Shown piece by piece: positions 18,413 through 31,599 of a stretch of 64,000 bases of DNA (position 1 is its first letter; the number at the start of each line of letters is the position of its first letter). This stretch comes from Accumulibacter sp. (GTDB lineage: Bacteria; Pseudomonadota; Gammaproteobacteria; Burkholderiales; Rhodocyclaceae). Location: NCBI GenBank assembly GCA_024235715.1, contig JACKLW010000011.1, positions 62,001 through 126,000 on the forward strand, in the 5' to 3' direction. The position numbers and the translations under genes were made by a program. The notes under the pieces are model-generated. The model searched no databases, had not been told where the DNA came from, and saw only the letters and a list, made by a program, of their open reading frames with translations.

Positions 18413-19324
18413 TCACGCCACGAAAACCCCCGGTGGCGGCGCATCAAGGATTGCCGCCCGCAATACATCGATCGCCTGAGGCCGCGGAAAAGTCGCCCGC
18501 CATGCGATCACCACCTTGCGCGCCGGCCCGGGATCCTTGAATTGCCGGAACTCCAGCAACAGATCGTTGCGCGGCCAAGTTGCCGCTGCCGACGCCGGTA
18601 CCACCGAGACCCCGGCGCCGCTGGCAACCATGTAGCGCACCGTCTCCAGCGAACTCCCCTCCAAAGCCCCCTCGGTTCCCCCGGGCGCAGACAGCTGCGC
18701 GCACGCCTGCACGACCTGATCGCGAAAACAGTTGCCGTTGCCCAGCAGCAGCAGGTTCTCCGCAGCCACCTGACCCGGGTCGATCAGCTGCTCCCGCGCC
18801 AGCGCGTGCCCTTGCGGCAGGACCATGCAGAAGGGTTCCTCGTAAACCACACGCGAAACAACGCCGGGCTCCGAAAACGGCAGTGCGACGACGATCACGT
18901 CGAGATCGCCCCGGCGCAACTGGGCGCTCAGATTAACCGTGAAGTTCTCGTGCAGATAAAGCGGCATTCGCGGCGCACGTGCGTGCATGGCCGGGATCAA
19001 TCGCGGCAGAAGGTAGGGCGCGATGGTGTAGATTACGCCAAGCCGAAGCGGCCCCTGCAAGGGATCCTTGCCCTGCTCGACCAGTTCCCTGAGCTTGCCA
19101 GCCTCCTCGAGAACCGCCTCAGCCTGTGCCGCAATGTGCTCGCCAAGCATCGTCAGGCGAACCTCGGCAGACGAACGTTCGAACAGTACGACACCATAGC
19201 GTTGCTCGAACTTCTTCAAGGCCACCGACAGTGTCGGCTGGCTGACGTGACATTTTTCCGCCGCTCGCCCGAAGTGCTTCTCACGAGCCAGCGTCACGAT
19301 ATAGCGCAGTTCGGTCAGGGTCAT
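18413..19324 (-). CDS. oxyR: LysR-family peroxide sensor OxyR
   Basis: LysR-type transcription factor, 303 residues: N-terminal winged helix (LTELRYIVTLAREKHFGRAA ... CHVSQPTLSVALKKFE) and a periplasmic-binding-like effector domain from about 90. The two redox cysteines of OxyR are present at exactly the E. coli positions, C199 and C208, in GNCFRDQVVQAC, which separates it from other LysR members. The match to OxyR extends over GPLRLGVIYTIAPYLLPRLIP. A strong OxyR operator occurs upstream of ahpC in this window, a likely target. Start ATG 19324. Faces topB with a parS site between. Confidence 0.93.
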   Translation of the reverse strand: MTLTELRYIVTLAREKHFGRAAEKCHVSQPTLSVALKKFEQRYGVVLFERSSAEVRLTMLGEHIAAQAEAVLEEAGKLRELVEQGKDPLQGPLRLGVIYTIAPYLLPRLIPAMHARAPRMPLYLHENFTVNLSAQLRRGDLDVIVVALPFSEPGVVSRVVYEEPFCMVLPQGHALAREQLIDPGQVAAENLLLLGNGNCFRDQVVQACAQLSAPGGTEGALEGSSLETVRYMVASGAGVSVVPASAAATWPRNDLLLEFRQFKDPGPARKVVIAWRATFPRPQAIDVLRAAILDAPPPGVFVA

Positions 19325-19418
19325 CGGCCGAAATCCCCGTCTAGAAAATCATCCACCTGTCGTTCGCAAGGCCCGAACCCGTCGACATGCGCGCACCTCT
19401 CAAGACCAGCGCGCACGA

Positions 19419-20213
19419 TCAAGGCTCGCTTTCATCGACGAGCCGCCCGGCAGACGCTGGCGCACGAGAGGAGCGCAGGACGTCCGGTGGTGACATGGCA
19501 CGCTGGCAGGAGCCAGCGAGAAGGGCGATCTCCGCTTCCCCGAGCCACATCCAGTGCCCGACCGGCAGAGCTGGCGGCAGGCTGAAACCGCCGATGCTGA
19601 CCCGATGCAATGCCTCGACCCGATTCCCTGCGGCAGCCAGCATGCGCTTGACCAGATGATACCTGCCCTGGGTGACCGTCAATCGCACGCAGCGCTCGCC
19701 AAGAGGGACGCAGTCCAGCGCCACGACCGGCTGCGGATCATCATGCAACTGCACGCCGTCCAACAGCGCAGCAACCTGCCCTCGATCGACCACATGCCGC
19801 GTTGTCACATCGTAGACCTTTGGAACTGCCTTCTTCGGCGAGGTATAGCGATGAATGAACTGGCCGTCGTCGGTCAGCAGCAGCAAGCCGGTCGCATCCT
19901 CGTCGAGCCGGCCAACCGCCTGCACCCCACGTGTGCGCAACGGATCGGGAATCAGTGAATAGACGCTGGGATGGTGCACAGGTCGCCGGGAGCACTCGTA
20001 GCCGGCTGGCTTGTTAAGGGCCAGGTACGCGAAGCGCCGAAACACCCACTCGGCGCCGTCGACAGAAATCCTCAGCCCCTCCTCGTCGAAACGCGCGAAA
20101 GGATCGTCGCAGGCCTGCCCCGCAATGCTGACGCGACCCCCACGTACCAACGCGCGGCAATCGGCACGGCTACCAAAGCCCTGCGATCGGAGCAGACGCT
20201 CGAGTTCGATCAT
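19419..20213 (-). CDS. RsuA/RluB-family rRNA pseudouridine synthase
   Basis: 264 residues. S4 RNA-binding domain at the N-terminus (ELERLLRSQGFGSRADCRAL), then the pseudouridine synthase core with the catalytic Asp in AVGRLDEDATGLLLLTDDG and KVYDVTTRHVV, and a C-terminal QGRYHLVKRMLAAAGNRVEALHRVSIG motif typical of the RsuA group (16S rRNA U516). A 30-residue tail follows the domain. Start ATG 20213 gives the S4 domain directly. RsuA is the closest name but the paralogues are similar, so no symbol is given. Confidence 0.88.
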   Translation of the reverse strand: MIELERLLRSQGFGSRADCRALVRGGRVSIAGQACDDPFARFDEEGLRISVDGAEWVFRRFAYLALNKPAGYECSRRPVHHPSVYSLIPDPLRTRGVQAVGRLDEDATGLLLLTDDGQFIHRYTSPKKAVPKVYDVTTRHVVDRGQVAALLDGVQLHDDPQPVVALDCVPLGERCVRLTVTQGRYHLVKRMLAAAGNRVEALHRVSIGGFSLPPALPVGHWMWLGEAEIALLAGSCQRAMSPPDVLRSSRAPASAGRLVDESEP

Positions 20214-20444
20214 CGCTCTGTTCCCGCCAAGATTGCGCACTTGCGCAAGTGCTGCGTCGGCCGCGATCGCGGTCGGACTTTGAAATTCCCATGCATGGCT
20301 TCAGTGTACGGGCCTCGCCACCGTCCCGACAAGCGGCATTGGCGCTGAACGCAAATCGCGCATCACCCCAACACCCCGCTTGTTCTCCCTCGTGGCAGCG
20401 GCGACAATGGATGGGACTCAACCCAAACGCGAAGGACGTCGAGC

Positions 20445-20777
20445 ATGCTGGTCAAATTCAATTCAAGTACCTCCGGACAGATCATGATGTTTGCGCCGGC
20501 GGCCCGCCAACTCCTCGAGATCGTTGAGAAGGAATGCACCGCACGCGGCGTCATCACCACCGAACAGCTGCCAGACGCGATCGCCCGATTGCGGGCTGCC
20601 GTCGCCGGCGACCGCCCGAGCGCACCCTCCGACAACAAGGAAAGCCCGGACGACAAGGCAGCAGACGATGGCCCGCCGGTCGGCCTGGGTCAACGCGCCT
20701 ACCCTTTGATCGAACTGCTCGAATGGACGCGCAAGGAGGACGGTTTCATTCTCTGGGAAGCAGCCAAGGATTTCTAG
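20445..20777 (+). CDS. DUF1840 family protein
   Basis: 110 residues starting MLVKFNSSTSGQIMMFAPAA and ending in LIELLEWTRKEDGFILWEA, both hallmarks of the small DUF1840 family widespread in betaproteobacteria. The middle (about 55-80) is an acidic, poorly conserved linker. No known function. Stands alone, with about 230 bp before and 200 bp after in which I see no gene. Confidence 0.88.
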   Translation: MLVKFNSSTSGQIMMFAPAARQLLEIVEKECTARGVITTEQLPDAIARLRAAVAGDRPSAPSDNKESPDDKAADDGPPVGLGQRAYPLIELLEWTRKEDGFILWEAAKDF

Positions 20778-20979
20778 GGTGCCGGTGCGGCGCAGGCCAA
20801 GGAAGCCGCCCGGCAGGCAGGCACAGATCATTGGCGACCGCCATCGCCACCGGTATTGCCGCCTGCCGGTACGCCCGACCGGCATGCCGCGCGCGGCACC
20901 GTCCTGACGCCCCCTCACCTGCTTCCGCCGGCTGAGCGTCGAACCGCATGGAACCCCGCGACCGCCCCCAGCCCCGCTG

Positions 20980-23098
<2,119 letters not shown>

Positions 23099-23355
23099 GC
23101 TCAACTTACTGGAATTGCAGGCCATTGGCAAGGATCCTGATCCTTCCTGGCGCGCACACCGGCGAGGGCGCAAGCATGCGTGGCGCGCTGCGTGCCGGGA
23201 AGTTCCGACCGTCGAACGGAAGGTGAGAGGGTCACCATGGCGATCCATGCAAGTGGCAGGCACGAGCAAGCGGCCGATCGCGGTGACGGTTCCCCGACAC
23301 GCGGCAAGAAGGCTTTGATCTCGTGCTTGGCGCCCTGCAAGAACTGCAGCAGCGC

Positions 23356-23431
23356 TGGCGTCCCCACGGGGATTCGAACCCCGGTACCTACCGTGAAAGG
23401 GTAGTGTCCTAGGCCTCTAGACGATGGGGAC
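23356..23431 (-). tRNA. tRNA-Glu (anticodon TTC)
   Basis: 76-nt cloverleaf including an encoded CCA: acceptor GTCCCCA pairs with TGGGGAC, anticodon loop CCTTTCACG with TTC, T-arm CGGGGTTCGAATCCCCG. Lies 25 bases downstream of tRNA-Ala on the same strand and is probably processed from the same transcript. Confidence 0.97.
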
Positions 23432-23456
23432 CCTGAACAGGCTTCTTTCGACTTGC

Positions 23457-23532
<76 letters not shown>

Positions 23533-23547
23533 TCGAAAGAAGCGCGC

Positions 23548-23576
23548 ATTATAGGGTTCGGGCCTGTCCTTGTAAA
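23548..23576 (-). promoter_or_regulatory. Sigma-70 promoter of the tRNA-Ala/tRNA-Glu unit
   Basis: On the minus strand -35 TTTACA (23571-23576), 17-base spacer, perfect -10 TATAAT (23548-23553), ending 15 bases before tRNA-Ala. The bases just after the -10 are GCGCGC, a GC-rich discriminator typical of stringently controlled stable-RNA promoters. The -35 and spacer lie inside the 3' end of the upstream coding region. Confidence 0.85.
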
Positions 23577-24160
23577 GCGGCGTTCACGACCGCCGGGAAA
23601 TCGACCCAGTCGCTTTCCCCGGCAATTCCCTGCAGACGGCGGAGGTTGCGCGCGCGCAGGTGCCTGCTCAGCGAGCGCCGCCCAATGCGCGCGTCGGAGA
23701 TGTCAATCAGTCCGAATTGCCGATCGGGTGTGTACACCACGTTGCCGAGATGCAACGAGCGAAAATAGACGCCACTATCGTGCAGGCGAATGAGAAAGCG
23801 CGTGAACAGTTCCTTCAGGCTCCTCTCGCTGGCGGGGTCAAGGCCTTCCCGGAGCATTTCGCGCAGCGTTCGACCGACCAGCGGATGGTAGTGCACGCCG
23901 TCGCGAGCGATCGCGGGAATTCGCCAGACATTGATCACCACCGGCGCCGGAATGGCGCGCTCGTGCAGGGCCTCGGCGTTGTCGGCAAACCGTTGTGCAT
24001 ATGGCGACCAGGCCGCCGAAGACAACACGCGCTTGCGACGAAACAGTTTGAGCATGCTCCCGTCGGCCAGCAGCAGGACCTTGTCACCGAAACCGTCCGC
24101 TTCAAGAATCGACGCACCGGCGCGCATGGCGAGATAGTCGTCATTTGCAAGTCGCTTCAA
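23549..24160 (-). CDS. Protein kinase-like (WaaP/RIO-type) protein
   Basis: 203 residues, resembling proteins annotated as toluene-tolerance or lipopolysaccharide-kinase-like. A kinase fold is suggested by GFGDKVLLLADGSMLKLFRRKR (N-lobe strands with a Lys) and by LIRLHDSGVYFRSLHLGNVVY followed by FGLIDISDARIGRR. The latter looks like a catalytic loop SLHLGN plus a D-containing metal motif (DxxD in place of DFG). The usual HRD aspartate is replaced, so activity is uncertain. Start is TTG at 24160 after GAGGAGGCAGC. Its last codons overlap the tRNA promoter. Function not established. Confidence 0.65.
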   Translation of the reverse strand: MKRLANDDYLAMRAGASILEADGFGDKVLLLADGSMLKLFRRKRVLSSAAWSPYAQRFADNAEALHERAIPAPVVINVWRIPAIARDGVHYHPLVGRTLREMLREGLDPASERSLKELFTRFLIRLHDSGVYFRSLHLGNVVYTPDRQFGLIDISDARIGRRSLSRHLRARNLRRLQGIAGESDWVDFPAVVNAALQGQARTL

Positions 24161-24336
24161 GCTGCCTCCTCACCCGGCAAAGCCTCGAGTCTACCGTTTC
24201 GACGACGGCAAGTCGCCGCAGCACGGTGGCGCCGGCCGGCTAGCCTCCGCCAACAGCCATTCCCTGCCACAGGTCGGGGCGCAGATCCGCCGGTATACCT
24301 CTTAGAATGAGGCCTTTGCCACCAGCGATCATCCCA

Positions 24337-25155
24337 ATGAACTTCATGCACGCCCTCAACGCAGCCTGGCGCGAACGCAATAGCCTGCTCTGTGTCGGCC
24401 TCGACCCTGACCCCGCTCGTTTTCCCGCCCACCTGCGTGGCCAACCGGACGCGATCCTCACCTTCTGCAAAGCGATCGTCGACGCCACGGCGGACCTTGC
24501 CTGCTCGTTCAAGCCGCAGATTGCCTACTTTGCCGCACAGCGCGCCGAAGAGCAGTTGGAAGCCCTTATCGCACATATTCACCAAGCGCATCCGGCGATA
24601 CCGGTAATCCTGGACGCCAAGCGTGGCGACATCGGCAGCACCGCCGAGCAATACGCGGTCGAAGCCTTCGAGCGTTTCAAGGCCGACGCCTTGACCGTCA
24701 ATCCCTACCTCGGGCGTGACTCGATCGAACCCTACCTGGCGTACAGTGACAAGGGCATCATCCTGCTCTGCCGAACGTCAAACCCGGGCGGTAGCGATCT
24801 GCAGTTCCTCGACGTCGGCGGTGAAAAACTCTACGAACGCCTCGCCCGCCTGGTAAGCAAGGAATGGAACGTGGGCGGCCAATGCGCTCTCGTCGTCGGC
24901 GCCACCTTCCCGAGCGAAATCGCCCGCGTGCGGGAACTCACCGGCGACATGCCGCTGCTCGTCCCGGGTATCGGCGCGCAGGGGGGCGACATCGAAGCTA
25001 CGGTCCGCGCCGGCCGCACGGCCAGGGGCGACGGCCTGCTGATCAACTCTTCGCGGGCCATTCTCTATGCGGGAATGGGTGAGGACTTCGCAGATGCGGC
25101 GAGGCGTGTGGCGATCGACACCCGGGATGCGATCAACGTTCATCGCCGCCCGTAG
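24337..25155 (+). CDS. pyrF: Orotidine 5'-phosphate decarboxylase (type 2)
   Basis: Last step of UMP synthesis. 272 residues, the longer subfamily-2 form. The catalytic Asp-Lys-Asp motif is [13 protein letters not shown]; also [16 protein letters not shown] at the N-terminus, [14 protein letters not shown], and [11 protein letters not shown] for the phosphate site. Start ATG 24337 ([11 protein letters not shown]). Single gene between the kinase-like gene (divergent) and gyrB (convergent). Confidence 0.96.
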   Translation: MNFMHALNAAWRERNSLLCVGLDPDPARFPAHLRGQPDAILTFCKAIVDATADLACSFKPQIAYFAAQRAEEQLEALIAHIHQAHPAIPVILDAKRGDIGSTAEQYAVEAFERFKADALTVNPYLGRDSIEPYLAYSDKGIILLCRTSNPGGSDLQFLDVGGEKLYERLARLVSKEWNVGGQCALVVGATFPSEIARVRELTGDMPLLVPGIGAQGGDIEATVRAGRTARGDGLLINSSRAILYAGMGEDFADAARRVAIDTRDAINVHRRP

Positions 25156-25230
25156 CGCCTGCAGCACGCGCCCTGTCTGGATGCGGGTCTTCTGCCGGCA
25201 TCAGAAACCGCAAGGCCAGCTGGGTACCCG

Positions 25231-27726
<2,496 letters not shown>

Positions 27727-27761
27727 TTAACCTCTGCTGCTCTTCGTCATTAGCAACGCGC

Positions 27762-28892
27762 TCAGATGCGCATTGGCATCACCACGTAGCGGAATCGCTC
27801 ATTGCCCGGAATGCTCAGCAGCGCACTCGAATTGGCATCATTGAAACCCCACTCGATGGTTTCTTCGGAACGGTTGTTCAGTACATCGAGCAGATAGGCC
27901 ACATTGAAACCGACATCGAGCGCCTCGCCGTCGTAGTCGACCTCTATCTCTTCCTGCGCCTCCTCCTGCTCCGCGTTGGCGGCCATGATCTTCAGACTGC
28001 CTTCCGCAAGCACCAGGCGAACGCCTCGGAACTTCTCGTTGGTCAGAATCGCCGCGCGTACCATCGACTGCAGCAAGAGCGCGCGACTGACCGATACGAC
28101 ATTCTTCAGGCTCGCCGGAATGACTCTCTCGTAGTCAGGGAAACGGCCATCGATCAACTTCGAGATGAGGTCTATTTCGCCAAACCGGAAACGAATCTGA
28201 CTCGGCAGCATTTCGATCGACAGCGGCTCCTCGCTGTCCGCCAGCAAGCGATTCAGCTCGATCACCGTCTTGCGTGGCAGGATCAATTCCTGGCGCGCGG
28301 CACCTTCCTCACGCAGCGCGTCCGGCGCATCTTCAAGCGGCATGCTGGCGTATGCCAGGCGATGTCCGTCCGTGGCCACCGCGCGCAACTCGCTGCCATC
28401 GACCAGCAGCAGGAGTCCATTCAGGTAATAGCGAACGTCCTGGGTGGCCATCGCATACTGGGTCTGAGCCAGCAGTCTGCGAAACTCCTTCTGCGGCACG
28501 CTGAACCGCCTGGCCTCACCATCGGCCAATGCGAGGCTGGGAAAGTCGTCAGCCGGCAAGGTCTGCAGGCTGAAACGGCTCTTCCCCGCTTTCACCTGCA
28601 GGCGCCGGTCGTCAAGAACCAGGCTGACTTCTTCAGATTCCGGCAGCGAACGCAGAATCTCCTGCAGCTTCCTGGCGCCAACGGTAACCGCACCGTCACC
28701 ATCGCCAACTGCCCCAGTCGTCGAGGTGGTGATCTGGATCTCGATGTCGGTTGCCAGAAGAGTCAACACGTCCCCCTTCTTTTCGAGCAACACGTTCGAC
28801 AGAATCGGCAATGTATGACGCCGTTCCACGATCCCCGAAACTGCCTGCAAAGGCGCCAGCAGCGTGTCGCGTCTTGTTTTGATAAGAAGCAT
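27762..28892 (-). CDS. dnaN: DNA polymerase III beta sliding clamp
   Basis: Processivity clamp, 376 residues, slightly longer than E. coli (366). Begins MLLIKTRRDTLLAPLQAVSGIVERRHTLPIL-type and ends with the clamp C-terminus YVVMPMRI; RKLQEILRSLPESEEVSL and GHRLAYASMPL are recognisable clamp segments. Located between the candidate origin region and gyrB. Confidence 0.98.
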   Translation of the reverse strand: MLLIKTRRDTLLAPLQAVSGIVERRHTLPILSNVLLEKKGDVLTLLATDIEIQITTSTTGAVGDGDGAVTVGARKLQEILRSLPESEEVSLVLDDRRLQVKAGKSRFSLQTLPADDFPSLALADGEARRFSVPQKEFRRLLAQTQYAMATQDVRYYLNGLLLLVDGSELRAVATDGHRLAYASMPLEDAPDALREEGAARQELILPRKTVIELNRLLADSEEPLSIEMLPSQIRFRFGEIDLISKLIDGRFPDYERVIPASLKNVVSVSRALLLQSMVRAAILTNEKFRGVRLVLAEGSLKIMAANAEQEEAQEEIEVDYDGEALDVGFNVAYLLDVLNNRSEETIEWGFNDANSSALLSIPGNERFRYVVMPMRI

Positions 28893-29103
28893 ATCTATAA
28901 ATCCTATAAAGACTATAGTTCGAACAAATCTGTTGATATGTAGCTATTCATTTTTATTTTCAATGCCTTGCGACAATTTCCAGAACTGAAAAAAGCGTGT
29001 CTTGCGCTGTGGGCAGAACTTAACAACTTCTCCACAGCCTCTTTCTGGCCACCTTCTCCACTTTTTCTCGGCTGCTTTTCCACCGACTTCTACAGTCCCT
29101 GAC
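28893..29103. other. dnaA-dnaN spacer: candidate oriC / DNA unwinding element
   Basis: Non-coding. Positions about 28893-28962 are extremely AT-rich for this genome (roughly three quarters A+T by hand count). On the other side three same-orientation DnaA-box-like 9-mers occur: TTCTCCACA (29028-29036), TTCTCCACT (29054-29062) and TTTTCCACC (29076-29084), at 22-26 base spacing. An unwinding element beside tandem DnaA boxes, next to dnaA, fits an origin. It must also hold the dnaN promoter, which could account for part of the AT-richness. Confidence 0.55.
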
Positions 29104-30507
29104 CTAGCCTTTGAGGACTTGCTGCAGCACATGCACGTCGTGATTGAGATCGTTGTCCTTGGTACGCAGATCATCGATGGTTCGTACGGCGTGAAGCACA
29201 GTCGTATGGTCGCGACCGCCAAAGGCGTTGCCGATTGCCGGGTAGCTCAACGTGGTCAGATTCTTGGCCAGCCACATGGCGATCTGACGCGGTCGAACAA
29301 TCACCCGCGTACGTTTCTTCGAGAACAGATCGGGAACCTTGATCTTGTAGTAATCGGCGACTGTCTTCTGAATGTTTTCGACCGTGATCTGTCGGTTGAC
29401 CGAACCAATCACGTCCTTCAGCGCTTCCTTGGCCAGATCCAGCGAGATTTGCCGACCATGGAAAGCCGAGTAGGCCAGCACCTTCTTGAGTGCGCCTTCC
29501 AGTTCGCGCACATTGGAGCGCAGATGCTTGGCTATGTAGAAAGCGACTTCGTCGTCGAGCGCGACGCTGTCAACTTCGGCTTTTTTCTTGAGGATCGCGA
29601 CCCGCATTTCGGTCTCCGGCGGCTCTATCTGGACTGTCAATCCCCAGTCGAAACGCGTGATGAGGCGATCTTCCAAGCCAGATATGTTCTTCGGGTAGGT
29701 GTCACAGCTTATCACGATCTGCTTGCGCATCTCACTTAATGCATTGTAAACATAGAAGAATTCTTCCTGTGTCCGGTTCTTTCCATTGAAGAACTGAACA
29801 TCGTCAAGGAGCAAGACGTCGAGCGAGCGATAGTAGCGCTTGAAAACGTCGAATGACTTCTGCTGGTAGGCGCGTACGACGTCCGAGTAATAGTCCTCGG
29901 CGTGGACGTAGCGCACGACCTTGTCTGGATAGTTGTCCAGAATGTGATTGCCGATGGCGTGCACCAGATGCGTCTTGCCCAGACCGGCACCACCGTAAAT
30001 GAACAAGGGGTTGTAAGTGGTCTCCCCGGGGTTGATCGACACCTGCCGCGAAGCGGCTCGCGCCAGGTCGTTGGCTTTCCCGACGATAAGATTGTCAAAG
30101 GTAAACGTTTGTATCAGCCTCGTTTTTTCATAGGCTGAACGGCCCTTGTTGACCAGCGACGCAGTACTTGCAGCGCTGGCGACCAGGGGCGCCTTGCTGC
30201 CGGGCGCTTCACGGGTTGCTTTGCTGTTGCCGCCCGGCGTCAGCTGTCTTGGCGTCGAAACGCGTTCGCCAAGGCTCAAGACGACACTTACCGGCGCCGA
30301 GAAGTACTCGCTGCCAAGTTCCTCGATTCGCCCAAGATAGCGCTCCTTCACCCATTTGAGGATGAAGCCGTTGGGCGCCAGCAGCCGCAAGCCGCGCGCG
30401 AAGTCCTCCTCCCCTTCCAGAACGAGGGGACGGATCCAGGTGTTGAATTGCTGAGGCGGAAGTTCCTGCTCGAACTGGCTCAGACACGAAGACCAGAAGC
30501 TAGCCAT
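29104..30507 (-). CDS. dnaA: Chromosomal replication initiator DnaA
   Basis: AAA+ initiator, 467 residues. Domain I (FWSSCLSQFEQELPPQQFNTWIRPL) is followed by a variable linker (about 90-130). The ATPase core has Walker A GGAGLGKTHLVHAIGN, Walker B DVLLLDDVQFFNGK and sensor RLITRFDWGLTVQIEPP. The C-terminal DNA-binding helix-turn-helix has AIGNAFGGRDHTTVLHAVRTI. Start ATG 30507; a TTG one codon upstream is possible. Confidence 0.98.
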   Translation of the reverse strand: MASFWSSCLSQFEQELPPQQFNTWIRPLVLEGEEDFARGLRLLAPNGFILKWVKERYLGRIEELGSEYFSAPVSVVLSLGERVSTPRQLTPGGNSKATREAPGSKAPLVASAASTASLVNKGRSAYEKTRLIQTFTFDNLIVGKANDLARAASRQVSINPGETTYNPLFIYGGAGLGKTHLVHAIGNHILDNYPDKVVRYVHAEDYYSDVVRAYQQKSFDVFKRYYRSLDVLLLDDVQFFNGKNRTQEEFFYVYNALSEMRKQIVISCDTYPKNISGLEDRLITRFDWGLTVQIEPPETEMRVAILKKKAEVDSVALDDEVAFYIAKHLRSNVRELEGALKKVLAYSAFHGRQISLDLAKEALKDVIGSVNRQITVENIQKTVADYYKIKVPDLFSKKRTRVIVRPRQIAMWLAKNLTTLSYPAIGNAFGGRDHTTVLHAVRTIDDLRTKDNDLNHDVHVLQQVLKG

Positions 30508-30829
30508 CAATGGTCATGACCTGACATCCCGAAATGGTGCGCGCGAGAAAAACCGCGGCGGCGGCAGCCTGCCATGACAAGACAGCTCGACATAGAGATG
30601 GACCACTATCCCCGCGTGCGACAGGCTGCCACCTTGACACTGGTGGAAAGAACCTGCCGCCGACCCTCTGCGCTTCGCATTCGTTGTCTTGTCGGGAGCG
30701 CTAAAGGGGTCATTCTAACCTGTCAGGCGCAAGTTATCCACAGCAAGATTCGAAATATGGCCTTGACAAGCTTCGGTCTGAAGCTGTCTAATGACGCGTT
30801 CACTTCGCAATGACTTCAAGGGTTTAACC
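30508..30829. other. dnaA-rpmH spacer with a DnaA box
   Basis: 322 bp divergent region. It holds one perfect DnaA box TTATCCACA at 30734-30742 and the rpmH promoter; the dnaA promoter must also be here, so the box may serve dnaA autoregulation or be part of oriC. No other clear DnaA box or AT-rich block seen. Confidence 0.6.
30763..30792 (+). promoter_or_regulatory. Sigma-70 promoter of rpmH-rnpA
   Basis: TTGACA (30763-30768), 18-base spacer, TCTAAT (30787-30792; one mismatch to TATAAT), 37 bases before the rpmH ATG. Confidence 0.8.
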
Positions 30830-30964
30830 ATGAAACGTACCTATCAACCGTCGGTTGTTCGTCGCAAGCGCACGCACGGCTTCCTCGTTCGCATGTCCAC
30901 TCGTGGCGGTCGCGCGATCATCCGTGCACGTCGCGCCAAAGGTCGTCACCGCCTGGCCGTTTGA
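30830..30964 (+). CDS. rpmH: 50S ribosomal protein L34
   Basis: 44-residue basic ribosomal protein, [20 protein letters not shown] at the start and [13 protein letters not shown] at the end, matching L34. ATG 30830. The stop overlaps the TTG start of rnpA. First gene rightward of the dnaA region, as in most bacteria. Confidence 0.97.
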   Translation: MKRTYQPSVVRRKRTHGFLVRMSTRGGRAIIRARRAKGRHRLAV

Positions 30965-31359
30965 GCGGTAGCGCCGATCCGCTTGCCAGTCTTTCGGTAG
31001 CTGCCGCCGCTTTTCCGAAGCGCTACCGCCTGTTGAAAACGGATGAGTACTCATCCGTTTTTGGTTTCAGGAAGGCGGTGAAGAGCCAGCATTTCCTGCT
31101 ACATTACCGCCCTCGCGAAAGCGGTGAGACTAGCGGACCCAGGCTTGGTCTGGTCGTGGCGAAGCGTTTCCTGCGTCGTTCGGTCGATCGCAACCTGATC
31201 AAGCGGCTGGCCAGGGAACATTTCCGACTGATGCGCGCAGATCTTCGCTGCAGTGATTTCGTGCTGCGTCTGGCCGTCCGGCCGAAAGCACTCGACCGGC
31301 AGACGCTGGCGCTGGAAATCAAGCGCTTGCTGAGCAAGATGACCTCACCTCGACGATGA
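30961..31359 (+). CDS. rnpA: Ribonuclease P protein component
   Basis: Protein subunit of RNase P for 5' tRNA maturation. 132 residues; the RNR motif is clear in [20 protein letters not shown] followed by RLAREHFR. Start is TTG at 30961, 4-base overlap with the rpmH stop. The N-terminal 20 residues (Ala/Ser-rich) are variable, so a later start is possible, although [17 protein letters not shown] is the conserved beginning. Confidence 0.95.
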   Translation: MSGSADPLASLSVAAAAFPKRYRLLKTDEYSSVFGFRKAVKSQHFLLHYRPRESGETSGPRLGLVVAKRFLRRSVDRNLIKRLAREHFRLMRADLRCSDFVLRLAVRPKALDRQTLALEIKRLLSKMTSPRR

Positions 31360-31363
31360 ACCG

Positions 31364-31573
31364 ATGAAACACATACTGCTGGCGCTGATAGGTTTTTACC
31401 GATACGCGATCAGCCCGCTGCTCGGGCGTCGTTGCCGTTTCTTCCCAAGCTGTTCGGAGTACGCAGCAGAAGCCGTAGAGAAACATGGCGCCAGCAAAGG
31501 GGCAGTACTTGCCGTGCGCCGAATCTCCCGCTGTCATCCGTGGAACGCGGGTGGTTTTGACCCCGTACCCTGA
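31364..31573 (+). CDS. yidD: Membrane protein insertion efficiency factor YidD
   Basis: 69-residue small protein with conserved [11 protein letters not shown] and [17 protein letters not shown] motifs and an N-terminal amphipathic helix. Assists YidC-dependent insertion. Four bases after rnpA, 26 before yidC. Confidence 0.95.
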   Translation: MKHILLALIGFYRYAISPLLGRRCRFFPSCSEYAAEAVEKHGASKGAVLAVRRISRCHPWNAGGFDPVP

Positions 31574-31599
31574 ACATCAATCGAATCGTATAGGCTTTC

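Noticed and set aside
23130-23155. AAGGATC-CT-GATCCTT palindrome between tRNA-Glu and thiC
   Set aside because: Loop of two bases, no T tract and no known function; may be chance.
30734-30742. The single perfect DnaA box as proof of oriC in the dnaA-rpmH gap
   Set aside because: One box alone may serve dnaA autoregulation; no AT-rich unwinding region is visible there, so it is noted but not called as origin.
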